Assembly (NCBI GenBank): GCA_951230915.1
Contig: OX579635.1
Coordinates: 41,354,001 to 41,418,000 of the forward strand
Length of the DNA: 64,000 nucleotides
Direction: 5' to 3'
Source: Antitrichia curtipendula
Lineage: Eukaryota; Streptophyta; Bryopsida; Hypnales; Leucodontaceae
The position numbers and the translations under genes are program-made. The notes beneath the pieces are model-generated. The model ran no database searches and was not told the origin of the DNA. It worked only from the letters and a program-made list of their open reading frames with translations. Positions 11,205 to 24,204 of this stretch are shown here, piece by piece (position 1 is the first letter of the stretch; each line of letters begins with the position of its first letter).

Positions 11205-12040
11205 ATGCCCTTACAATGACAACCTAGGTGTATTTACCTTGCAATTCCTTATGGAGTTTCTTCAAAGAGTACCCAATTGGAAGACAAAGTGAATATTATG
11301 CAAAAGGAGAAAGGAGAGTCATCTTCACCAATGGGTAAGAAGCATAAGAAGTAATGTTTGCGGGGACGCAAACAGTTGAGGAGGGGCCATGTAGTCTACT
11401 TGATTTTATTTTGTTATATCAATTGTGGCTTTGGTTAGCCAATTGGTAATTTTTAGTGGATTAGATAGCTAGTAAGAGTACAATAGCAAGTAGTTACTAA
11501 TTGTGAGCTATAATGGGATTTTAAGAGGTAAAGAAACCAATTGGTAGTTATGTTGTGGTGGTATTTAGGTTGTGGAACTTGATTGGTGATTCAGTTGACC
11601 TTGAGGATAGGCACTCTTTCCAAAGTTGGAAGTAAAAACAACTGGAGTTTTTGTATTTGTTTTATTGTGCTAATATAAGTGAATGTTTTGCCAATTGTGT
11701 ATGTATTGTGTGAGTGTGATGATGCAAATGTGTTTGATTGTTTGAATGTGAGTTCAATTGGAATGGAATTATTGATGTGTGTATGAGAATTGTAAAAGGA
11801 AATAAGCTAGGTGATTTGAGATTGAATGTGGATTGCAGAAAATATCAATTGTTATAGTTGTTGTGAAATGTGACTAGTGCTATGGATGTAATTTGTGTTT
11901 TTGTGCGAGTAAGATCAATTGGAGAATTGTGTGTATAGATGTGAACTGATGTAATTGGGAGAATTTGTAAGATCTAAAGATGAGTGAAAATATCGGAGTG
12001 AAAACTGATTGGAGTCTTTGATGTGAGAAATTAAATTTAA

Positions 12041-12976
12041 CCCCTAAATGTTTCTGACTATACTTTCACCAAAAATGTTGCAAAACTACCATTTCTAATA
12101 CTAGTGCCAAATTTTAGAAAAAAAAGCATTTTTGGACACATGTAACCAGAGGATCTTGTAGTAAACTTGTTTAAGAAGATGTGGAAAAAAATTCAGAATT
12201 TTTCACCATGTGGATTGCAAGATAATAGCGTTTGAATTGACAAAAAAATCCTTTTTTTGTCCCTGCCAAAAAACGGGCAGCTGCCCTTCACAAGGTCACA
12301 TCTGTATGACAAAATGTCCAAAATGGTGGTTACTCTTTGGATTTATTCTTGAAGGCAAGTTGGCTACATGCTTGAAAAATTTCAGATCATTTGGAATTGT
12401 ACAACATATAGGAAAAAAATAGTAAGTAGGAAGAGGTAGAAAATGATTCAAAACACTAAATTGTGAAGAATTTATTTATGGAATTGAAACATGCCAATCC
12501 CAACAGTGTAATGTTGTAATAAACAATCTACACCCAATGTTTTTATTTTTTTTCAAAAATATTGAAATTTAAGTTAAATAAAGGACTTTAAAGTTTATTT
12601 TAGAGTTGAGATTTCGTAACTACCTTTAAACTAAGAATCCTCATAGCTTTTGACTCATAGATCTAAATGGAATGATTCAAAGCTTTCCGTGTACATATAA
12701 ATCTAAAGAACCAATTTCAAATTTTTATTTTCTTAAAAAGTGATTTTTAAAGAAGTTTTTTTGCTGCCCGTGCTGCCCGCCAAGGACTGAAAATGACATA
12801 TCATGCAATAACTTTTTAACCATGTAGTCAAAAGTTATGAAAATTGTTGGGCCTTAAATCTACTCCTCGGGCACGTGTTGTATGAAAATTTCAAAGAAAA
12901 AAAATATAAATTCCATTTGTAGTGAGCTGCCCAAAATCTCTATGTTGCCAAAAAACACACTTTGGTCCTTTAGGGG
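12041..12976. mobile_element. TTAA-bounded MITE, subfamily A
   Basis: TTAA (12037-12040) precedes CCCCTAAATGTTT, and the right end reads GTCCTTTAGGGG followed by TTAG (one change from TTAA). The 936-bp body aligns along its length with 31925-32858 (for example GACACATGTAACCA, CACCATGTGGATTGCAAGAT, TGTACAACATATAGG). There is no transposase. TTAA duplication with CCC...GGG termini is the piggyBac signature. Confidence 0.78.
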
Positions 12977-13209
12977 TTAGAGAATAAAGACAAGGAAGTT
13001 GTGGAAGAAAAGCTCAAGTACAATTGCAAATTGGAAAACAATTATAAGATTAAAGAAAATTGAATTGATGATAAGTAGTTCTACAACTATAGGTTATTGA
13101 TGTGTAGTAGAAGGCTTTAACATTCAAAATCTTGCAATTGCCAATCTATAGGATAAATTTTAGATTCCGATTTGATGTATATTATCTCCTAGAGTTCAAA
13201 CTCTTCTTC

Positions 13210-13460
13210 CTAGGCGGTTTATTTTAATACAACAATATTTTTAATTAACTCATCTACAATCTTATGGGAAGTCAAAAGCTTATTCTAGATTCTCTTAAAA
13301 TGCATTTTTTTGATAAAAATAGATGAATCCAAATTGACCTTAGACTTTCATGAATGGAGGTTGTACAATTTAGGCAAGAATCTAGATGGGATACTTTTGA
13401 AAAGGTGCCATTCCCTTATCAAATTTCACCCCAACATGCTTAAAAATTAAGATCGTTGTT
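13210..13460. repeat. Partial copy of the AGGTAACTA/TA family
   Basis: TTCTAGATTCTCTTAAAATGCATTTTTT, followed by ACTTTCATGAATGGAGG and ATTTAGGCAAGAATCTAG, matches the interior of the elements at 38033 and 60999. No clear termini remain. Confidence 0.45.
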
Positions 13461-13668
13461 GAAAATTTGAGGAGTACATTCACAGGTACACCCACAATCG
13501 TACAATGAAATGTATAAAATTCATTTTAAGCAATTCATCTCAATTCATTATGGGTGCACAATTGCACATACAATACTTTACATGTGCTTGTAGACCATTG
13601 ATCCATTTAACCTTCAATGGACATTTCATGTTCCGGTTTGGTTAAACTTCATTAATTTTTTACATTAA

Positions 13669-14481
13669 CCCTTAAAGGATTGAGGCCTTTTCTCCATCAA
13701 AACACAATAAAAACTGCCACTTCTGTTGCAAAGAGCAAAAAAAAATTTGATTGTTTTTTTTTGCATATCTAATCATAGAATATTATAATAGACTAGTATA
13801 AAAATATATGCAAGAAATTCAGGTTATGACTGCATAGACTGCATAGACTGCATAGTTTAGATTAAATACTTGAGTTGAGAATATAAGGGAAAAAAATTCA
13901 AGAAAAAAACACTTAATTCTTACTCATAAAAAAATTATTAAGTAGAAATAGGTTCAAGATTGAGGAAAAAAATAAATCGTTAATAGCTCTAAGATGAAAT
14001 TGAAATACAATAATTCTAATGGTGAGATTGTTCTAGCAAGAAAATACAACCCTATCTAGCAATTTTTATTTTTAAAATTGTAAAAATTGCATTAAAAAAT
14101 GAATCCTACAAGTTATTTTTTAAAAAAGATGCTTAGATTGCTTGAAAAACTAAGATTGTCCATAACTTTCTCATCACAAGTCCAAATAGAATGAATCAAA
14201 GCTTCAAATGCAGACAAAAATATATAGTCTTAGAAAAAAGTTAATTAATTAATTTTTGACATTTTTTGATTTTTTTGTATTACCCACCGACCTCCAATTT
14301 TGGCTTATTGTGCCAAAAAAAATTCTCCTAGGTACCAATTGAAATGAAAATTATATATCCACAAAGCTCTTGCAAAATCGCACATCTTAAAAAAATTCAA
14401 AAAAATTCACTAAGAATTGAGGTCGTAGGAACTTAACCGGACCCAAATTGTTCCTTGAGGGAACAGACGGTCCTTTAGGGA
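13669..14481 (+). mobile_element. TTAA-bounded MITE, subfamily B (complete)
   Basis: The 813-bp element is flanked on both sides by TTAA (13665-13668 and 14482-14485). Its ends are CCCTTAAAGGATTGAGGCC and GGTCCTTTAGGGA. It is the inverse-orientation match of 1498-2289 and 44690-45301, and related to 24205-25128. It carries no coding capacity. Confidence 0.82.
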
Positions 14482-14639
14482 TTAAAATACCTCTTTCAAA
14501 ATTTTGATATTTTTCTCATGTAGTAATATATTTCTAATAATGAACTCCATTTTTTCATAATTAAATATATTAAAATAAATTTTATATATTTTTTCAAAAT
14601 AATTTCTTTGTAAAACCATAAGGATTACAAAATTTTTTA

Positions 14640-14876
14640 AAAGAATATGAATTGTTTAGCAAAATTGGAGATTATAGTGACAAGTATCATGAGGATTCTA
14701 AATTCTTAGAAAATGCTTTTTTGAGTACCATATGAATAAACTATGAATTTTCAAAGTGCTGAAAATAGTTGTTTCCAACACCAACCCTAGACTCTCATGA
14801 ATAGAGGGAGTACATTTTAGGCAGGGATCTATATGGATTGGTTTTAGAAAGGGGTCGGTTGTAGGTGTAGTTATCT
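14640..14876. repeat. Partial copy of the AGGTAACTA/TA family
   Basis: The end GTAGGTGTAGTTATCT followed by TA (14877-14878), plus the interior AGACTCTCATGAATAGAGGG, matches the elements at 38033 and 60999. The left terminus is not recognisable. Confidence 0.5.
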
Positions 14877-15535
14877 TAAGAAAGTGGGTTCCATGTTAGT
14901 GGGTTCCATGCAGTCCCAACTTATTGGCACTGCGTGGAAGGTGGGCACTCCACAAAACTTGATAAAAAGTTATTCTTGCCTGCGGAAATCAACAATGCAT
15001 AAAACCCACTAAGATCATTTGTGTAAAGTTTTAGAGCATTCACAGAAAATGCTCTAAAACCTTCAACCTTTACAATTCAAAATTTCCTAACGTGTTTCTG
15101 AAACTTTGGCTGTGCTGTTAAAACACAAAAGCATGCATACTGCATGCAAGGCAAATGACTACATCTCAAACATTTGTGGTAAAATCTCTGTGGCTCTACA
15201 ACTCAGTTATCCTCTTCCAAGAGAAGCACTTGCTGTTCATTTAAAAGTCATGAAACGGCATCAAATGAGGCCTTGAGGTGGACACCGTATGAAACACGTA
15301 TTGTTTGGGCTTAAAGAATACAGTTCCTGATTCTGGGCCGGCCAACAATCAACTCTACAGAAGCTCGACCTGCGAATCATCACTACATCACTACACCAAG
15401 AGCACCACTAACACAAACGCAATCCAGAAGAATCGTGTAGGAATCCATTTAGACTTTGGATTGGCACCGATTCGTCACAAACTCTGCACATGAGCTACAA
15501 TTCTCACATTGCCCAGATGCAAGAATGGCTCCTCT

Positions 15536-18500
15536 TCAATCATCGCCCCAAGCTTCATCACGCATCTGTTGCCGATTCAACAACCGTTGCTTCCTCTCAG
15601 CCTCTTGCTGTAACATCTGCTCCGCATTTGCTCGAGTCTTGGCCCGTAGATTCTGACTACTGATGCCTTGTCTGCTCAGAGCTCCAGCTATCATGCGCTG
15701 CGCCACTCGTGCTGAGGTGGCCGGTCTCGGCGCTGGTGGCTCCAAATCTGCAAAGAGTCCATTAGGATGGGTAATAAAATTTAAGAAAGTTGCAAAAAAT
15801 TAAATTCAACATTCGAGATAACGTTCCTGGAAGGACCTTCAAACACCTGCTAATCCAATAAATAATCACGGCATCCAACATGTTTAGATTCCTTGAGTTC
15901 TTTACTTCGGCACAGATTCTTATGTTCCAAAATGAAAGCGCTCGTGCTCATCCAACTATTGTAGGCAACTGTGATTACTGTCACATTACCAACCACAATG
16001 CAGCTAAAGTGAAAAGGGTGGGAACTCAACATTGCTGTGGAATGTTATAAATAAGATCTTTATTTTCCTCAAGAATTTGAGTTTTGAGATGCAAACCAAC
16101 CTGTTACAGAAAATGAAATTAACATTCCACCAAGACCTGCAGCAGCTTCGGTGTACTTGTGCACCTTGAACCGTGGATCATGGATCCCCGCCAAAGCTTG
16201 CCGCGCTGTTGACAAACACACAAAAGAAGGCGGTTTCAGACTCTTGTTCCACAACTCTACAAGGAGCAAGGACTTCGGATAAAGAACCTGCAAATCCTTC
16301 AGCAGGAATCGCTACCTCTGACGCCCCTCTAACCACCAATTTAGCAAACTGGGACGCAAGTGATAAAGCAATGCAAGAAAGAAAGAAATGACCGACGGAG
16401 TCAATACCAAGGGCAGGCGTGCGGAACACCGCTGCAACACAGGTATCATCAATCCAACGAATGCTAACTCCTTGACCGGAGTAAGGCCGGACCAGATCCT
16501 CCAGGTCCTTGGTCTTCATCATCGGGGAAAACCCGTTTATCAAAAGCACATGTTGAGCGCCTCCGTCCCCTGAACCGCACACGTCAAAGCACATGGGATG
16601 CATGAATACTACAGATTCACGCCAGGGTCACACAGGCTTCAGAGATGGACTGCCATATAGTCTGAGGTGAAATCTGATTTCAACATTGATTCAAACTGTT
16701 TAGAAGATTCCAGTTTGTCCTTGGCATGATTCTCCAATTAGGAAATGATGCACTGATTAGTGTCCCAAAAACTGACATGATTAGCATTTGAGAACCTACC
16801 AGCCAATTTGAAGAACTCAACATACATCAAAGCACATGGAATTCATCAAAACTAGATATTCATGCTAGGGATACACGTGCTTTAGCAAACAGCTTAAGGG
16901 AAAATTGCAGCGGTCATTGAAGAGAATAAAACACTGTTTGCAACATTCTTGAGCATGATTTTCAAAATAGGAACTGCTTGGAGAACTCAAGAGACATCAA
17001 AACAAAGCAAATGCGATCTATCAATCCTAAAGATTTAGATCAATCAAGGATGAATCCCTAGTTTTCATTAGGGCTTGCCTGGTGTAGTTTGAGGCACCTA
17101 CAATGGTCATTTACATCGCCGGTGCTGCTGGTTTGGTTAAGCCGTTCGTTGGCAGCGCCATCCTCCACCGTCAAGTCACTGTACAGGTTGCCACCCCCAC
17201 CATATGTGAATGCCCCGCGCCCTCGTTGCTTCTGCTTCGGCACTTCCTTCTCCTTCACCTTCTCCGGTTCCTGGTCCACCACGGATGGCAACAACACGGG
17301 TGATGCCAATAGGGTTGGCGCAGCGGCTTCCCAGTCTGTGGTTATCCAATTTGCAAGGATTATTCTCTGTCCGAAAAAACAAGCGCATAGGAACATTTCT
17401 GACTGCAATTGAACTAGTATGAACTGTGTTGCTGCCACAATTACAATTGAGCGCAATTCATGCTGAAATCCCAGTTTCTGAAGCAGTCTAATTTCACTGA
17501 AAACACTATGTTTCGGCAAAGCTGTATGACCCACCTTTTGAAGAATTATTACTTAAATAAATAAAAACTGCCTTAACGCATAGAAATTAGAAATGTGAAC
17601 GAGTCGTTACCTTCTTCATCACACACACTGGTCGTGCTACTTAAAGTCTCGGCACCGTGAGCTCGATCGTAATCTGTTGCCCTATCCTGCAAGAAACCAG
17701 GTTTCTTCAATGGCTTGACATTGACTTTGCTAGGAGTGACCTCTTCAGCTGCATCTTCCCTGAAAGACAGAGAAAACTAATGCAATTCAAAACCTAAACG
17801 AGCGGAGCTGCAACAATTAACACTAGCTCGGGGTCCCAAATTACACAGAATTGAAGATGATATGTACAACGACATCGTAAGCATGTGAATTGTGCCCTAG
17901 TCATACGAAAATGCAGAGATTCTAAGCAAAGTTACTGATTCATCGGCTCAGTGCATGCACATGAACTCAGAGAGAGGACTACAATTCACGAAACCTAAAC
18001 AAGTGAACTACAAGAAAATCGAACCCAATATCAGTCTCCCAGGCTGCTCGAAAATGATGGGGATAGGCACCGTCATACATCATCTAGAAAACATGCGAAT
18101 TGTGCCTTAGCCATGTGAAAATGCAGAAATTCTAAACTGATTCTTCAGCTCGGTGCCCACAATGGGGTGCACATGAACCCAGAGAGAGGACTACAAATCA
18201 AAACCTAAAACAGTGAACTGCAATAAAATCAACCCCAGGCTCAGTCTACCAAGTTGCACCTGAATTCATGAGGATATAAACCACGAAACATCATCCAGAA
18301 AATATGCGAATTATACCCTAAACATGTGAAAGTGTTGAAATTTCAAATGAAGTAGTTAATTCTTTAGTAGCTCGGTATCCACAATAGAGTGAGTGCACAC
18401 GAATACACACAGAAACAACAAAAAGGATTGCAAGAAGGAGCCGGTACCACGAAAGGTGATCCGCTTCGGAAGTTGCTTCTTCTTCGGTTTTGTTCTTGAT

Positions 18501-18788
18501 GAGCAGAGCATCGCTTAGGAGCTGGTCCGCCTTGAGGGACATGCCCCGGGCAGCATACAACCCTGCCAAGTCGCTCATGGCCGCGGCCAGGGTCAAATTC
18601 GATTTGGCATTCTCCGCCTGGGCCGAGAGCTTGGCGATGACGCTTTCCAGCAGCTTCACGGCGCCGTCCTCGTCGTCCTTGTCCAGCAAATCCTCCACTC
18701 GCGTCGACCATCCTTCCAAGCTCACCTCGTTGGCTGCGATGGAGACTGTATCATCCTTGGAAGCTTGTTGTTGCTCAGGCTCGGCCAT
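15536..18788 (-). CDS. R3HCC1L-like (R3H/coiled-coil) protein
   Basis: Six exons on the minus strand: 18788-18448, 17759-17611, 17335-17102, 16608-16408, 16205-16137, 15747-15536. All introns are GT-AG and phases agree, giving 401 codons plus TGA. I chose the ATG at 18788 (context GGCCATGGCC) over an in-frame ATG at 18854. Residues 1-113 form a helical, TPR-like segment (EGWSTRVEDLLDKDDEDGAV; DLAGLYAARGMSLKADQLL). A basic RGRGAFTYGGGG stretch lies near residue 206. Residues about 250-331 form the RRM-like core (INGFSPMMKTKDLEDLV ... ARQALAGIHDPRFKVH). The tail LNRQQMRDEAWGDD matches the conserved end of plant R3HCC1L-type proteins. Family function is poorly known, with a putative nucleic-acid-binding role. 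It is well supported as an intact gene; a foldback transposon ends about 360 bp upstream. Confidence 0.85.
16620..17040. repeat. Degenerate internal repeats in intron 3 of the R3HCC1L-like gene
   Basis: Segments resembling ACATCAAAGCACATGGAATTCATC and GCATGATT(C/T)TC occur more than once, including a copy of the exon 4 border (CACATGGGATGCATGAATAC). They suggest an old local tandem duplication that included the 5' edge of exon 4. Confidence 0.4.
17785..18420. repeat. Three ~210-bp tandem copies in intron 1 of the R3HCC1L-like gene
   Basis: Landmarks repeat at about 210-bp intervals: GCGAATTGTGCC-like sequence at about 17887, 18098 and 18307; GAGAGAGGACTACAA at about 17970 and 18182; and a CTCGG(T)... 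CACA...GAA block in each. Divergence is substantial. The array makes up nearly all of intron 1. Confidence 0.65.
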
Positions 18789-19148
18789 GGCCGCCTCTCT
18801 CTCCAAATTCCGCCGAAGCTCAAAACGATCAAACCTCGAGGTAAACTCACGCAAACCTCGATCAAATCACCTCAATGCTTCGCCGTAAACAACCCCGTGA
18901 AGGAAAGGAGATGGAAAGACTTAACAATCTTGAAAAGCGTTGATTCAGAATTTGCTGCAACTGCTGCCGCCCCTTCAGGATGCTGGATTGATTGAGAATG
19001 TCCTTCTTCTACCATTCGTCGCCATAGCCAGGGCTTTTGCTGCAACTTCGCCAGCACAAGTTCTCTGCACCGTCGTTGCGTTCTCATTGCTTGTTCCCCT
19101 GGGTTCGCGAACTCTCCCCTGGACGAGTTATCATTTAAATTAATGTTA

Positions 19149-20230
19149 AGCAGGACGCTAAATCGTCCATTCAAAGGTGGGCCCGGTTGAGATGGCCTGA
19201 AATGGTCCCCGGCTTAGATCACGGACCCGGCCGAGCGCGTGCAAGTGGTAGGAACACAACCTTGTAGGATCCCAATCCCAACAAAACTATGAACAACGAC
19301 CATCACCTACGTCCTTAGGAGGGTGGCGAGTTTGGGATGACGGGTTAGGTTTAGGGTTTAGGATCTTCTTTTAACTATGAGTAGTTGAGCTCCTGCTCAT
19401 TCTAATTTACATATTCTACATGGGTTGGTTTACCTCCTACCATCGTGCTTGTATAAAGAGTTTGACTTCTCATCTCTAATTACACAAAGTAAGTGGCTAA
19501 GTGAGGTAGATGTAACATCATGCTACATCAACGTGGGCCCATTTCAAATAGACAATTTAGCATTCTGGAAAGAAGGAAGATTTTGAACAACTTTTTCAAG
19601 TTCTATTAAAACAACATTTTGTGGTGCAATTTATACAACATTTTTTGAAATTCTTGTAGAATATGTAAGCAACATTCTCCTTCTATAACAACTAAAGTGT
19701 CCATTCTTTGCAGGACCCATAGATGCCATGAGGTACAAGGTTAGGAACTAGATGTGGATGGAACTTTATATGTCCTATAGGAACTTTGAAAAATGTTGTA
19801 TGAATTGCACCACAAAATGTTGTTTTAATAGAACTTGAAAAAGTTGTTCAAAAATTCTCCTTCTTTGTAGAACATTAAATTGTTCATTTGAAATGGACCC
19901 ACCATGATGTGCATGATGTCACATCTACCTCACTTTACTTCAAAAGTCACTTACTTTATATAATTAGAGATGGTGGGATGCATAAATTAAAATGAATAGG
20001 AGCTCAACCACTTATAGTTAAAGGAAGAGTCTAAATCCTAACTCGCGTGCCTTGCAAAGGACGTAGGTGGTCATTGTCATCTATAGTTTTGTTGGAGTCA
20101 CAATCCTATAGGATTGCATTCTTGCCACCCTACACTCAGTCGGGTCCTGCGGTCCAGGTTGAGAACTCTATCATCCCACATCAACTGGGCCCACCTTCGA
20201 ATGGATGATTTTGCCGGTAATGTTACATGC
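19149..20230. mobile_element. Large foldback (inverted-repeat) element
   Basis: Long inverted arms meet near 19650-19790. Matching pairs include GTCCATTCAAAGGTGGGCCC against its complement near 20190-20215, and AGTTCTATTAAAACAACATT against AATGTTGTTTTAATAGAACT. The 13-mer TAAATTAATGTTA flanks it on both sides (19136-19148 and 20231-20243), consistent with a Mutator-like (9-11 bp or slightly longer) target duplication. There is no ORF of note. The left arm carries TTTAGGG-type units near 19347. It lies just upstream of the R3HCC1L-like gene and may contribute to its promoter region. Confidence 0.75.
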
Positions 20231-20243
20231 TAAATTAATGTTA

Positions 20244-23200
20244 TTATAACTCTCTTTCTTTGGGGAAATTAAGACAAGAATATTTCAATCTAAACAAAAC
20301 TACAAATTGAAAAAAGTGTGATTTGGTTTTAATGGTATCAAATGTACTAATAAGAAAATTAAGTGTAGCTAAGTTGCACTTGATTTTCATAGAAAAATGC
20401 CCATTATTTAGTGCCTTAGTTTATTTCAAGTATTTTGGTTTATATTAAAATATTTCCTTAAAAAAAAAAGCGGAAGCTCATGGTACTCTCTGAACTACCT
20501 TGAAATGCAACAAAATCAACAGATCTTTCATGCAATTGCCCAAATGCAAACAAAAATTGTACAATGTATCCATATTAAAATTAAACACTTCTAGTCTTGT
20601 TGGCAAATGAAAGGAGGTTCTAATGCTCAAAAAAATGCAACATTTTGATAATATATGCAAAGGGTCAAAATTCTTGGTAGATGTTTTTAAATTTTTTTTT
20701 GAAATAGGCATATGTTAACCCTTTGATGCTTGAGAATTAGCTAAGATTTCTAATACTACGGAGTACAATATAGTATGTCTGGCAATAATTTAAAGTTTGT
20801 ACTATACAATTGCAAGTAATTACTATTGATTACAATTTGTATCCTAAACCAATTGAATATTGTTTGTATTTAAAATATTGTGCTTTTGCCAAAATTCCAA
20901 TAGTGTCTGTAATAATGAAGAGGATTTGGGGCCTCCACATGAGCAAGACATCCATTCACAATTGTCCAATCCAGACCATACTCCAAAAGCAAGAGTAAGC
21001 TTATTGTATAATTAGTGAAAAGTGGATCCCATTAAGGCATGCATATTGTATTGTACAAACACCTTAGACCATTTTTGGATTTGGTTGGCATTTAAAAGTT
21101 AATTTTAGAGATGTACAAAGAGTGATGATGGCAATTTTAGAAAAGGTGCAATTTTGGGTGTACCTAGTTTAAGCAATCAACAAGCCACTCATAGATGAGC
21201 AAGGATTGTTGTTATGTTTTGGTGATCAACAAATTAAGTTATCCAAATTTATTAAAGGCAACTTATTCAAAATTAGTGTAGAATGAAATGTAATTGTATT
21301 ATACTAATTTCCACCTTTTTGTCTTTTGGATGTCATGAATTCCTAAAAATGTTTCATAATTTGAGGCCAAAACTACTTCAAAATATTTGCATCCAAAGTA
21401 AGGCTAAAATCTTTATATACATTTATTTTCTATCAAATCTTATCGGAAGATCTTTCATTCATCTTGTTCAAGGACATCCTCTCCAAATTTAAGAATGAAT
21501 ATCTCCACCAATAGTAAATTCAATGTGCCTTAACTTTAAATGTAGGCTTTTAGTTTATCCGCTCTAAAAGATGAAGCTTTGTCTTTTAACATTTAAAAAT
21601 AAATAAAGGTATGTCCCATAATTTTTTCATTTTATTCAATATATTCGAAAATGGATTGAGAATAGAGTTAATCATAAAGTGTGTGCAATGAGGGACCAAG
21701 AACTAGAATTTGGAAAAAATATATGTGACGAAATTCTTTGGAGTACCAAAACTTGGGGCATATAGAGTTGGGTGATATTTCTTTATGGTACTTTTTTAAG
21801 TTAAGCCTTCCTCTACCACCCATTTACAAACTTAGGACAAACTTTACAATTAACACTAATATATAGAGAGAGAAAGAGACCAATTTTTTTTTATATTCAT
21901 CTTTAGAAAAATTATGACATAGAAGTTAAAATTGACTGAAAAGAAAAACTAAACGACTAATAATTTTTTCAAGAAATTGAAAATTGTTGATTCCAATGGT
22001 AAGAGTGCTAATGTAAACAATTACTACCATTTATTTCTGTTTTTATTTTGTAAAACTTCAAAATTGAGTTCAAAAAATGACTTCATATGTTTTTCTACCT
22101 TTGTTGCCTACATTCAAAATAAAACTCCTCATAACTTTCACTTCATTAGTTGTATTTGAACAATTCAAATGTTTTTGAGGGAATATCAATCTACAAAATT
22201 TAATAAAATTAATAAAAGAAAAGATTAGAATATATATTTTGTTGTCTAATTTGGCATTGAATAAAAAAAACTTCTTTCTCAACATTTATTAGATGGTGTA
22301 AAACAAACACATAGATTAGAATGATTGGCATCCATCCCCAAAAAATTCATGCAAATATTCCAAATTATGAAGTTAGTAAGACCTACCTAAATTCTAAAAA
22401 ATCCACAATGTGCTCTTTATTGAGTCCTTGAGGGGTTAATTTGACAAATAACATCTACTTTGCATTCTCACAACATAAAATTCTTGAACTTCAAGAGAAG
22501 GATTTTTTGCTTTCAATGGATCAAGGTTCCTTCTCGGGTTCCTTTCACTAAAAAAAAATCTTGAATGCAAGCTTATCCATAATTTGTAGGCTACGCTATC
22601 ACAAATTATTTTCATTAATCTCTAAATTTTTTTTGCAAAGCTCTTGTAGATTCATTTGAAGTCAAATTTTGGGCAAATGAAAATAAGATGTATATTTCTT
22701 TAAGGTTCCTAAAAACATTTTTATTATTTCAATTACATGCATGAATCAAAAGTTATAAGGCTTTAAAGTTTAGAGGCAACTTAGGCAATGTGCTAATAGA
22801 AAGGGCGAATAGTTAGGCATACCTAAGAAATTTTATTTTTTTCATTAACTGTAAATGCTTAAATCTTGCAATCTATGAAGCTAAATAGGCTAAAAATATT
22901 TTCCTCACATTCTCAAATTATTAGAGAAAAATAATGTGTGGTTGAATACAAAAAAATCCAATTTTCATTCAATGTTAAAAAAATGGTAGTTTTAAAACAA
23001 TTTTAGAATTATTAGCACAAATTCTAGTGTAAGTTTTTAATTTTTTTAATTTTTTTAATTTTAATTTAGAAAAATAAATCTTTAATTTGTGTTGACTATT
23101 AAGATTTTGATTCTTCCAAAAAATGAGTAACTAAAAAAAAATAAAACCTTGCCCATACAACACTAGATGTATTTTATTAAAAACACCCCCTATCCTTTAG

Positions 23201-24200
23201 GAATTAACCCTTAATCTCTCAAGGCCCACCAACTTCTTGACAATGGAGGTTTTCAAAGAATTGTTCCACTTTGAAAAAAATTTGCACATGGATGTGCTTG
23301 AAATTTTTAATTTTAACATAGACAAAAGTAAAGACTATTTTGTCTATTGTGCATAGAATTAATTGTAGAAAATATTGACCGTTGGATTTTTAGATTATAA
23401 CAATTTGGATGATCAACTTTATAGGCAAAACATGCAGCTTTGGGGAAAGAAAAATTAAAAAAAGATGAATAATGAATTTTTTACCCACAAAAAGAATTGT
23501 ATTGTGAATTTACGTAAATGTAGTATTTTTTAATTTTTTAATTTAAAAAATTAAAACCCTCTCAATTTGTATACATTATCAAATATAAGAAGTAGAAAAC
23601 AAAAACTAACCAAATTAGATCCTATAAAAATTTTAAAAATTTATATATTTGTCGATTATTGAAATTTGACAATTGATATTATTAGAGTATTTCTTGTAAC
23701 ATCATCAAAAAATTTAGAATCCTTCTAATTATTTTGTATTTTTAATCATACAAGATTAAACCTTGTATTTTTTAAATTGCTAAAAACATAGATTTGCAAA
23801 AATTCTCTAGACCTAATTTGTAAGTCCAAAGTAAACACTAGAAATGTTTAAGAAAATGTTTTTTCCATCCATGTCATTCTTTTCATTGGAAAAATATTAT
23901 GTTTGCTTCCTTTTTCTATTAAACTACATTTTATAAATAAGAATTTAAATATTTCTCACATTGAAGTTTTGAAAATCAAAAAATGCAACAAGTATTGGTA
24001 TGTCAACTTGTTATACTACAAGATCCTAGTTTACAAAATATTAAGATTTATTTCAACTAATACTTTGTCAAAAAATAATAATAATTTCAATTGCTCTGGC
24101 AATTTCTTACACTTATCTTTAAGTGGAGAAATAAATTAAAAAAAGATAGCGATGGCATAAGGATAAACTCTTAGTTTTGTTTATAATAGGCAATTCTACC
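20244..24200. other. AT-rich repeat-derived stretch, no gene seen
   Basis: No supported exon. It contains termini of the TTAA family: TTAACCCTTTGATG at 20715; CCTTGAGGGG followed by TTAA at 22436; and a back-to-back pair sharing one TTAA at 23204-23207 (ATCCTTTAGGAA left of it, CCCTTAATCTCTC right). I could not pair these ends safely. Confidence 0.5.
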
Positions 24201-24204
24201 TTAA

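Larger units (their letters stand above)
4750..13150. repeat. CAATTGG-motif domain (interrupted by several transposons)
   Basis: Outside the inserted elements, CAATTG and close variants (CCAATTGG, CGATTGG, TGATTGG) recur every few tens of bases from about 4.8 to 6.3 kb, 9.7 to 12.0 kb, and again just beyond the TTAA element to 13.15 kb. A palindromic 6-mer at this density is far above chance. The motif falls in all three frames of the coding-like sequence: Pro-Ile-Gly from CCA ATT GG, Gln-Leu from CAA TTG, Asn-Trp from AAT TGG. The signal is therefore in the DNA rather than a protein repeat. The domain has been entered by the MITE at 5342, the hAT at 6309 and the TTAA element at 12041. Nature unknown. 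Confidence 0.6.

Noticed and set aside
20719..22435. A 1.7-kb TTAA-bounded element
   Set aside because: Both ends have TTAA and a CCC/GGG start, but the interior does not resemble either subfamily, and the two ends may belong to different elements.
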